Source of the DNA: Cudoniella acicularis
Lineage: Eukaryota > Ascomycota > Leotiomycetes > Helotiales > Helotiaceae
Reading direction: 5' to 3'
Length of the DNA stretch: 12,680 nucleotides
Assembly: GCA_013054445.1 (NCBI GenBank)
Contig: JAAMPI010001583.1
Span: 1 to 12,680, forward strand
Shown in pieces: positions 1-7,433 of this stretch. A model generated the notes under the pieces. That model saw nothing but the letters and a program-made list of their open reading frames with translations, made no database searches and was not told where the DNA came from. The position numbers were made by a program, and so were the translations under genes. Each line of letters starts with the position of its first letter. Position 1 is the first letter of the stretch.

Positions 1-200
1 TATTAGCTATTCTCTTGATTATTAGAAATATTTTAGAAATATTTATCCTTATAAAACTTCTTATATATAATATTTATNTATACGGGTACCCGCGGGCACC
101 TATATAGGAGTAAGAGAAACCCTACCCAACCGCGGGTGGGTAGTACCCGTGGTGGGTAGCCCGCGGGTAATAGGTACTACCCACTACCCATCACGCAGCC
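1..200. repeat. AT-rich block plus GC-rich palindromic repeat, probable mobile-element edge
   Basis: Positions 1-80 are strongly AT-rich and contain one ambiguous base (N at 78). They pass abruptly into a GC-rich block at about 81-190 built from short palindromic words: CCCGCGGG at 89-96 and again at 160-167, GGGTACCC at 84-91, and several GGGTAGTACCC / GGGTAGTGGGTA variants in both orientations. Such blocks occur in fungal repeats and at some DNA-transposon ends; hAT-type is one possibility, but no transposase or target-site duplication is visible. The block abuts the 3' end of the damaged membrane-protein gene on the minus strand, so it may mark the insertion or rearrangement that truncated it. 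Confidence 0.5.
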
Positions 201-587
201 TACGAAATTTACATATGGTCCTTCTGACAAGAAAGAGCTCGAAAATAGAGAATCGATTAGCTGAATATAGTACGCGTCATCAACACTCGCATCGCCATTT
301 GTGTTGAATGCGGCGTTGTTAGTCCAGGTATCGACATAATATATAGTCATGTTCGATTTCAGAGAAGATCTAGTCGTGGAAATTCGTTGCATTTCTTGGC
401 TGTTGAGAGGGGACAGGGCCCACATTAATATCAAGCCTGTACCAATCAAATTGAACCTTCTGAGCTGTAATGGCCGCGAACGTAATTGGCCAAGTAGTAA
501 TTGCGACTGTGATAGCTTCTTTGATGTTTTGAACCGAAGAATTAACCAACGGGGTCGTGTCCAAGGATGCAATCACGATACCCAGAA

Positions 588-637
588 CTTGAGATTCAAA
601 ATTAGTAAGTACTCGTGGTGTGGTGAGAGAGACATAC
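588..637 (-). other. Intron in gene A
   Basis: On the minus strand this 50-base segment starts GTATGT, carries TTACTAATT as a branch-site candidate, and ends CTCAAG. Removing it joins ...FPLFYI to ILGIVIASLDTTPLVN, which restores a continuous hydrophobic segment. The donor and branch site are typical of filamentous ascomycetes. Confidence 0.7.
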
Positions 638-1000
638 TAATGTAGAATAAAGGAAACGATATCTCCACAGCCCAAATAATCCACCTGCTCCAGTGGGCGT
701 ACCCCGCCTCTAATTTTTGAACATTCTCCGGCAAGGGTATATTTCCTTGTCCATCACTACTATTCAAGGACCCTTTTTCTGTCAGTTCCGGCTGTGAAGT
801 TACGTGCACCGAATAGGGATCTTTTGACATCTCATAGAACTGAGGCTTCGGAAGTGTATATGCTCTGTTATGACTTGAAGATTGCGCCATTCTTTGACGT
901 CCCGCAGCGCCCGAGTTCCACTTTACTCCCATTCGTTGGGTCGAGTTTCCAGTCTTATTATTCCCATCCTTCCCATGATTATCATCATCCTCGCTGTCCG

Positions 1001-1008
1001 AAAAAAAA
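1001..1008. repeat. A8 homopolymer at the gene A frameshift
   Basis: The run reads as T8 on the coding strand. A T7 version would put residues SGSFF in frame with SDSEDDDNHGKDGNNK. It therefore marks a one-base slippage event or a base-calling error. Confidence 0.7.
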
Positions 1009-1788
1009 GCTTCCAGAATGGTGGCTTCCTCCACTACCACCGCTTCTTCTATTTGAATTGCTTTCGTGGTGATTATCTTGTTCGAGATACTCATCCCCAC
1101 CGTGCCTACCATGAAGATCATGTTCGCTGAAATAATCGTCAACTACGGCAGCTACCCTCAATACTGCTCTCCCAAGCTTGCGAAAATGCCTCAGAATCCG
1201 GTGCGTACGGGTAAAAGTAACCTCCGCTTTGTCAAAGTGGTCCCAAGCAGTCAATTTCAGCTTCGAAGCTTTCGTAGGATCGGTAGGGGCGTTTAGGGTC
1301 CCACTGATTGGCGGGTTTGGACCTGCAGGCGTGTTAGATGTCGTGGATGCTGGTTCTGTAATCACAGGTCTCGGTGCATCCGCCTCCGTCTTGTTCACCG
1401 TCGCATCCGCATCCTCCTTTGCCAAAACCTGTATAGGCTTCTTCACAGCAACAATCCTCCCATCCGGTTTCCTCACTTTCGCAAGCTCAAATCTGGGCGG
1501 GGCAACAGGACTCTTTGTAATCGCTGCTTCCGGCACAGCAGGTAGCTCAACAGCCCCAGCCCCGGTCTTAGCAATCTTCGTTTCGATCTCCTCCTTGGCC
1601 GCTGAAGTGCTGTTTGCCGGCGAAGATTTAATAGGTTTCTTCACAGTAACGATTGTGCCATCTGGTTTCTGCACTTCGACCAGCCGGAAACCTGCACTGG
1701 AAGGAGGCCTACTCTCGGGTGATATAGTTTTTGTCCCATCTTCTTGAGATGGTTCTGCAGAAACAGGGACGGTAGCGGGTGACGACAT

Positions 1789-3143
1789 CCTGGAAACGTA
1801 AGGAAGCGGTAATCAGAATCCAAAAGCTGAATGAATGAATAATTGAGCAAAGATATCGAGAAAAAGCACTAGATTCCTACGTAAAAAAAGAACGAACGAA
1901 ACCCAAACAAGGCAAAATCAATGTAAGAGAAAGCAATTCGTGATTAAAAACGCAATTTTGGCGTCTCCAAAGCACGTACATCCAAGAAGCCAGATCCTAC
2001 GTCGTCGTTGTTGATATCTCGCCCCCGGATGAAGAAGTGAGGTTGAAACTTGCAAGTAGGTAGAATTTCCCTATGCACACTCCCCTCGAACACAATTCTT
2101 CGCGTACGCTAGGAGTAAACACCCTCATTGCAGTACCTGTGAATATTGCTCATCCAATGGTTCAGCTTTCAAGTCCAATTCGGGAGAATACTTCCTGCCT
2201 GAGACCCTTCCACTGACTTGAAATGACTTAAAATGTGACTGAGGCGTACACCTGCAATAATTAACAACGCTTGCGGCGTATCAGGGGCACAATACCTACC
2301 TTTCAAAGCCTTTTCAAGCTTTGCGGCTGCCTCCCGTTAAAGCTTTGCTGCGGAAGAGAGTGCCACACCTAAATGTGGTAATTGGCCCTCCGCAGATGTC
2401 CAGGGAACTTTTCAAATTTGTTCCATTCGCGCAAATACGCGAAAATGGCTTCAAACGAGTGAGTGTCTGAGACAGCTGGTTGGTGTCAAAGCAATCGGCT
2501 TGCAGGTGGTCCAAGTCAACGACTAACGCTTTGCTTCTTCCCCCATCGTGAACTGTCTACTTTTGAACTTTTCGAGAGGTCTTTTTAGTGTCTAGACAAT
2601 CGTCAGCCCATGAGAAGAAGCTGGAACGAATGAAAAGTTGGGTTTCACCGGCTGGGCTCTGTAATGCCCTAATCCCCACTTTAATTTCAAACTTCCACAA
2701 CATCGTTATTGAATTTGCTTTCTTGGAGAACTGGCGCAATAGCTCTCCTCTCGTTCAAGAAAAAAGTACCTGAAGGCTGATAAATGGCGTGCGCATTGCA
2801 GACCTCGAAGTTGAGATGTAGGGGCCGAACTGCACCCCTTTTCTATTACATCGGAGACGAAATATGTAGCTTCTTTCAATTGGCCTTCGCAGCGCCTTTG
2901 GGCTTCAGGAACAACGAACTTCATCGGTTCATCGAATGAGAGGCTGTGGATGAGACCTAACCAATCGACACTTCTGTGGCTCTTGTCAGACTATCCGATA
3001 GATGCTGCACCCGCGATTGATTCTTTCTTAGTCCGGCATTCTCGCACTCGTCCTAGACGATTCATCTTCTGCCAAGCTCTTTTGCGAACACTTACCTTTC
3101 TAGATTTTCCTGAAATGACCTTGGCAGATCTACAGTGAGAATC
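1789..3143. other. Divergent intergenic region between genes A and B, no gene seen
   Basis: About 1.35 kb separates the starts of two head-to-head genes. Short open frames on both strands (for example 2588-2773 plus and 2706-2924 minus) overlap each other, are about 60-70 residues long and show no recognisable motif, so I treat them as chance. The last 150 bases before gene B are pyrimidine-rich (around 3060-3115), as in many fungal 5' regions. Both promoters probably lie here, but I cannot place a specific site. Confidence 0.5.
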
Positions 3144-3527
3144 ATGGCTCCCATTGACGCTGCCCCGCTTCCAACAGGACTGCTGGCCCCGACGGAGAAA
3201 GCACCGCTGAGCTTCAAATTCGTGAAGCAACGGAAATTAGATGGAACGATCGTCACTGTCAAGAAGCCCATCAAGGTTACCGATGCAGTATCACCACTCA
3301 GCTCTACATCCATAACTTCTACAGAGAAGCCTACAACCCCAACTTTTGAAGTTCCCTAGCCTTTAGCACGCACCGCACAACTCATCATTCCTATCACAAG
3401 CAGAGATATCACTACCGTCAATATCTCCACCGCAAGTGTTTCCAGCACCATCGTTCCCGCTGTCGCCAATGATGTCACCTCTCTAACCTCAGCGGATGCA
3501 CCGAAGGGGGCCAAGACCGCATTCTTC

Positions 3528-3543
3528 AAAAAAAAAAAAAAAA
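3528..3543. repeat. A16 homopolymer in gene B
   Basis: The run encodes a Lys stretch. A 15-A tract would keep the upstream Ser/Thr-rich frame in phase with the downstream KIVDTIEAIINTVE frame; with 16 the frame is broken. It is a slippage-prone site, and also one where sequencing error is plausible. Confidence 0.75.
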
Positions 3544-4064
3544 TTTATGGGAAAAGGAACCACGAACTTTGACCCTAATAAGATTGTCGATACCATAGAG
3601 GCAATCATCAACACCGTCGAATCCGTGCAAGTATCTGGAGAGCGTTTGGCTGGCGCACTCAGTGGCTAACGGCAATGTCCTCACGAAACGCCTCCACCTG
3701 CTCAGAAACCACCGCATTACATTGAACCTTTGGCCAATTCCGGTCCTCCTTATGGAGGCAACAAAAATTCAGGGCCAGGATCGAATCAAAATGGTAGCAC
3801 ACTGCAAGGTAATTCAGTGCCAAATAACTATTCAGGATTCGCGAGCAATCAGGCCCCATACAGCTCGAGCGGTCCTGCTTTCAACAACTGGTCCAGTTCC
3901 AACACCGGTAGTACCCCTACCTAAACAACGAATATAAGTCAGAACACTCTCGTAGTCAACAAAGGAACTCAATCTACTCCGCCAGCTACATATTCTAACG
4001 AAAATGCACCAGTGGCTGGAGGTGCCACGAACAAAAATGCTTCTGGTCCAGGTCAAATCCGCCA

Positions 4065-4232
4065 ATGGGTGGAGGGAGTAATAACGCACCGAGTGGAAGA
4101 GCTTCCAACGGATATAATCCTGCACCAAGCTACAACCTACCACCAAGTGGAGGTGCTGCCCCAAATAACAGGTATAATCCTGCTCCAAGCTACAACGCAC
4201 AAGCAAGTGGAGGGCCCTCGAACGACTTCTAC
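4065..4232 (+). repeat. Tandem 60-base coding repeats, YNPAPSYN type
   Basis: Two 24-base blocks, 4113-4136 and 4173-4196, differ at one base and lie exactly 60 bases apart. Each encodes YNPAPSYN followed by a Ser/Gly-rich spacer (PPSGGAAPNN, AQASGGPSND). A partial upstream unit (NNAPSGRASNG) starts near 4077. The 60-base period keeps the reading frame, as expected for a repeat that expanded while the gene was still translated. Confidence 0.7.
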
Positions 4233-4448
4233 GCACCACCCGCCGGCAATCTAAGAAACGCCGGGCCAGCCAACACGGGCCCTCCAGCACCGCCGATGGG
4301 CCAGCTCAACTTTCCAGGAGGGGGACCTCAGCAACAACAACCACCCCGCTAGGGACAACAGCTAGGCTAGGGGCCGCCGCCTGGTCAGGGGGGACAGTCT
4401 GGTTAGGGAGAAAAGGGTGGTCTTCCGGGAGAAAAGGATAAAGAGGAC

Positions 4449-4645
4449 GACATAGAGGACTGGGATCCAAATGATGAAGAGGTTAATGAACAAGATTATG
4501 GACACCAACTGCACGGAGGTGGGACAATATGAACAAGGCGGGCAGCACCAAGGAGGTGGTGAGCAATATCAAGGTAGGCAACAGGACGATGGAATTGAGG
4601 ATTGGGATCCAAATGACGAGGAGGTGAATGATCAACAATATAGAG
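4449..4645 (+). repeat. Pair of acidic DWDPNDEEVN coding repeats
   Basis: Blocks at 4449-4502 and 4591-4645 both encode IEDWDPNDEEVN followed by a Gln/Asp/Tyr-rich tail. They lie about 142 bases apart, so they are now in different frames; the G insertion at 4521-4523 accounts for this. Most base differences are at third codon positions, suggesting that the units were under protein-level selection after duplication. Confidence 0.7.
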
Positions 4646-4962
4646 GGGGTGAGCAGCATAATAGAGGTCAACAGCAAGAACAATATGGAGGCCAAGGGGA
4701 TAACGGAGGCGAACAGCAGTATGGAGGTGGACAACATGGTGGAGGACATGAGCAGTATGGAGGGCAGGGGCAGCACAATGGAGGCCAACAATAGTATAGT
4801 GGGTAGGAGAATTACGGAGGGTAGGAGTAGTAGTATGGAGGTCAAGAAAACCATGGAGGGTAGGAGCAATATGGGGGAGGTTATGGAGGCGGAGGATATG
4901 AGGATCAGAACCACCATCAACAAGGTGGGTGCGGAGACTATGGCGGGGGCGAAGAATATTAG

Positions 4963-5428
4963 CCTTTGCTTAGTTCCACTAGGACCTGAAGCTTAAGTAA
5001 TGTGATTCATGAGAGAAACTGAACCACTGTCTTTGAAGACAAAATATTGGGCGAAATTTCAGTGTATTATAATTGAGCAGCAATTTTAATTTGTAGAGTT
5101 TGTGTGTAAAAGTGATGACTATTTTGCTTGCAGGCTCTTCATGGCTGACTTCGATAACGACAAAGGAGGAAAATACAGCACTGCAGTTTTCAACGACCTT
5201 GTCGGGAGCCAGGACGGCATTCGATAAAAGCATAGGTGGCTGACAGGATGAACTTGCTGTCTGAATATTTAGGCTTCTAATCACTAGATTTTCAGCGTCG
5301 TATCGCGGACTAAAATCTTTATTGCAACAAATTTGAAGGTGCATAAATGATAAAGTCCTCCCATGCTGTAATACTACTTGGATTTGGACCTCCTAGAAGC
5401 TGGCATGTGTTGCAAAAATCAGCCTACT
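4963..5428. other. Intergenic segment downstream of gene B
   Basis: No gene is supported. A minus-strand open frame at 4979-5344 has no recognisable motif and an unremarkable composition, so I treat it as chance. The segment probably contains the 3' end of the former gene B transcript, but no clear polyadenylation signal can be assigned. Confidence 0.4.
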
Positions 5429-6377
5429 TCAAGGCGGTTTTCGCGGCGTAGTACCGCTGACGATGTTTAGAAACGCAATCTCAACTGGAGACTGGTGATG
5501 GATCTTCAATCCTTCGAAATATTCCACGGGTTGGATCTCGACTCCCTCGTTACCCACTGGACGATAAGATGGGCCCTTTGGTAAAGCCTTCGATGCGAAA
5601 GTTGGCCGCTTCGGGAGGGCGCATTCTTGCCATTCAGTTTGAGCCGTAACACGGAATTCGAGTGATTGTCCAGTCTCAGAGTCTAAGCAGTTATGCTTGC
5701 TCTTACGGGTTACGGCGGTAAAGATCGACGTAATCAGGACAGGTTGACATCGGCTGTGATTCCGTGCAATGATTGCAAGGGGGTTCGTGGAAACGTTTCC
5801 TCTCTGGGCAATCCAGGGTAGAATATGGGGTTTTTGGAGCTGGTATTGCAAATCGGGCGTTCGGTGGGTACTTCGCTTTTAGGAATTGCCAACATCATAT
5901 GCCAATGAGTAATTCTGTTCCGCCTTGGCACCACTTCCGCAACTTTTTAACATGAGGAGTTTGTTGAAATTGTTGATAGTTCCGAAGCACGTTGCCTAAA
6001 GCTGGACACTCTGATATCGTATGCCAGGGCAAGCTCAGTGTGGCGATTCGTTAATTGGTGCTCGGGACAGAGATAGTTGATGCGAGAATGATTGGAGAAA
6101 ACCATGAGAATTGATCCACTTGGAAAAATGGAAAATAAAGACAATCATTTAGTCGGCGACCAACTTCTTTAAGTCGAGCCAGTAGGTTCGAGGAGTCGGG
6201 GACCCCTTCATAGTGGGTGACGTAATTTTTGAAGCTGTTGCAGCGTTCCTGTGTGTTGTCGAAAATTGAGGTGCAGGCCCAAGATCGTAGAAACAATTGA
6301 TCATAGGGTGAAGATTTTTTCCCGGTCGTAAAATAAAAGATCAAGTTCTCCTGGGTACTTCTATCAGGCCTGGCCAT
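5429..6377 (-). pseudogene. Interrupted open reading frame, probable gene relic of unknown identity
   Basis: From the ATG at 6375-6377 one minus-strand frame runs 224 codons to 5703-5705 with only two internal stops (TAA at 6051-6053, TGA at 5895-5897). About ten stops would be expected by chance. Its first part (108 residues) contains GKKSSPYDQLFLRSWACTS and a hydrophobic FFQVDQFSWFSPIILA stretch. Its last part has a Cys-rich segment (CNHCTESQPMSTCPDYV). Near 5705-5740 the openness passes to another frame, which continues to 5429 (KRPTFASKALPKGPSYRPVG, then a C-terminal EYFEGLKIHHQSPVEIAFLN). I recognise no family. The pattern suits a decayed gene or one with introns I cannot place. Chance openness is not excluded. 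Confidence 0.35.
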
Positions 6378-7433
6378 GGGCAGCTCGACTTAAATTTCGC
6401 CACTAGAATCGAGGACTTGACTCACCGAGAACGTATTGACTTGAAGGCGAAATGCTTACTCGTATTGTTCAAGTGAACCAGAATTTGCAAAAGCATGTGC
6501 AACTTGCATCCTCAAATGCACCTAGGGGGCTAGTACTGACAGCTTTAAAGACTAGTTGAGTCCAAAACCCCTGGGCAGCTTGCTCGTAATGCAGGACACC
6601 AAGTCAGCATACACCCACACCATTCGAGATGGAGAATCATGGACGGCCAGTCACAAGGCTGGGTGCAAAACATGGAAAGCAAGGGGATTTTCCCATATAT
6701 TAATTGAGCATTTATCGTGCATGAGGCATCTGACGCGGAGCTCTGGGATTCGATGAAGTTGAAAAGCAGTTATGCGCAACTGGGTGGGTGGGATTTCGTG
6801 TGTCTGGGTACCTTAGCGAAATGATCGGAGCTAGCCCCAAGGAGTCTAGTGCACACCCGGAGGACGCACTTTCAATCGCCGACGCACCGGAGACGCAGGT
6901 GAGCGGAATTAGGTGGGCATGCGAGGGGATGCGGCCGCGTCTTGGCAGAAACATGTGAAGCCCCAGATGACCAGCAAAACTCCAATAGCGATCACCAGGA
7001 GGGGGGAAGCTGGTAACTGTCTCTGTGTATACGCTCTCTACTCTCTCCCCACTTTCACGTCCAGTGCACATGTTCTCGTCCATGTCCCAAACCATATCCA
7101 GTTCCTATTTCCATCGTCTTTCGTTGTTGGATTCTTACGCAAATCACCATTCTCATTCTCAACAACTCCGGAGTTGACCGAGGAACGCTGAGCGTCTGTC
7201 ATTCCAGCTAGGTTGACCCAACACACGAAAACACCACGACATCGCGAGCAGAACTACTGTTACACCAACTAGAAAAGCAAAGTCATTGATACTCCCCAAA
7301 GCTCCCTACGCTTGGACAATTGCCTATATTTCGTCTTTTGTCCTGCCGCAGAGTCATCGCTCGGACCTGCTCTTCTCTAACAGTAAAAAATAACTCAACA
7401 ATAAGAAATCGGCTTCCGAATTACACCAGTACT
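6378..7433. promoter_or_regulatory. Upstream region of the INSIG gene
   Basis: No gene is supported in this kilobase. Open frames at 6556-6756 (plus), 6712-7095 (minus) and 6913-7191 (plus) overlap on opposite strands and look random. From about 7020 the plus strand becomes pyrimidine-rich (CTCTCTACTCTCTCCCC around 7032-7050), then A/C-rich with CAA/CAC words up to the ATG. This is usual for fungal promoters and 5' leaders. I found no convincing sterol-regulatory-element match; the nearest is ATCACCAGG near 6991, which is partial. Confidence 0.45.

Larger units (their letters stand above)
177..1788 (-). pseudogene. Damaged gene A: KPDGTIV-motif N-terminus joined to a fungal multi-pass membrane domain
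   Basis: The start is the ATG at 1786-1788. The first frame gives 267 residues. It is Ser/Pro/Ala-rich, with two copies of a motif of the form F-x8-DG-x-IV-x-VKKPI (residues 34-54 and 100-120). A helical stretch follows at about residues 176-222 (KLKLTAWDHFDK through RVAAVVDDYF). At the A8 run (1001-1008, T8 on the coding strand) the sensible frame changes: one T fewer would lead directly into an acidic segment (SDSEDDDNHGKDG) and the rest of the protein. A 50-base intron fits at 588-637. After it comes a hydrophobic segment with ...FPLFYIILGIVIASLD, then KEAITVAITTWPITFAAIT. Near 462-475 the frame shifts again to LRRFNLIGTGLILMWALSPL. The last two blocks recall, from memory, an expanded family of large ascomycete membrane proteins of unknown function. 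That family normally has some tens of residues between these blocks and a long C-terminal part, and both are missing here. Reading stops at 177 inside the palindromic repeat. The A8 shift alone could be a sequencing error; the other two lesions argue for a relic. Confidence 0.65.
3144..4962 (+). pseudogene. Decayed gene B: KPDGTIV-motif protein with Gln/Gly-rich low-complexity tail
   Basis: The ATG at 3144 opens 71 residues. Residues 24-44 match the gene A motif (KLDGTIVTVKKPI at 31-43). Beyond the first stop the coding signature continues to a natural end at 4960-4962. It runs through a Ser/Thr-rich stretch, a Lys run at the A16 tract, a segment with TNFDPNKIVDTIEAIINTVE, Asn/Ser/Gly/Pro-rich repeats (YNPAPSYN), then acidic DWDPNDEEVN repeats in a Gln/Gly/Tyr-rich region. 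Twelve internal stops break it: TAG at 3357, 4350, 4368, 4404, 4792, 4804, 4822, 4828, 4831 and 4861, and TAA at 3667 and 3922. All sit where Gln fits the local repeat, so each is explained by one C-to-T change at CpA. Frame changes occur at the A16 tract, near 4050 (about one base lost) and at GGG 4521-4523 (about one base gained). The intact protein would be roughly 600 residues and mostly disordered or prion-like. I recognise no family and assign no function. Confidence 0.72.

Noticed and set aside
794..1747. Plus-strand open frames across gene A, for example 1178-1747
   Set aside because: They are antisense to the KPDGTIV-motif coding region, whose repeats and Ser/Pro-rich composition make sense only on the minus strand.
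3832..4290. Minus-strand open frame of 152 codons
   Set aside because: It lies antisense to the Asn/Pro/Ser repeats of gene B and has no motif of its own.
3357..4863. TAG/TAA could be reassigned to glutamine in this organism
   Set aside because: The intact INSIG gene ends with an ordinary TAA and has no internal TAG/TAA, gene B also has frameshifts, and no ascomycete nuclear genome is known to me with this reassignment. Decay explains everything seen.
4483..4923. Minus-strand open frame of 146 codons, very Leu/Ile/Ser-rich
   Set aside because: It is the antisense shadow of the purine-rich Gln/Gly repeats of gene B. Its hydrophobic composition follows from the complement of GGA/GAG/CAA codons.
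4979..5344. Minus-strand 121-codon open frame
   Set aside because: No motif or family resemblance, no splice context, and it sits in the probable 3' region of gene B.
6985..7000. Sterol regulatory element upstream of INSIG (ATCACCAGG)
   Set aside because: It matches only part of the SREBP-site consensus known from Aspergillus SrbA and lies over 400 bases from the start codon. The evidence is too weak to call.
7320..7433. INSIG starting upstream at 7320 with 38 extra residues
   Set aside because: The extension would start at TTG, and the upstream residues (Arg/Cys/Ser-rich) do not resemble fungal INSIG N-termini. The ATG at 7434 is the first proper start.
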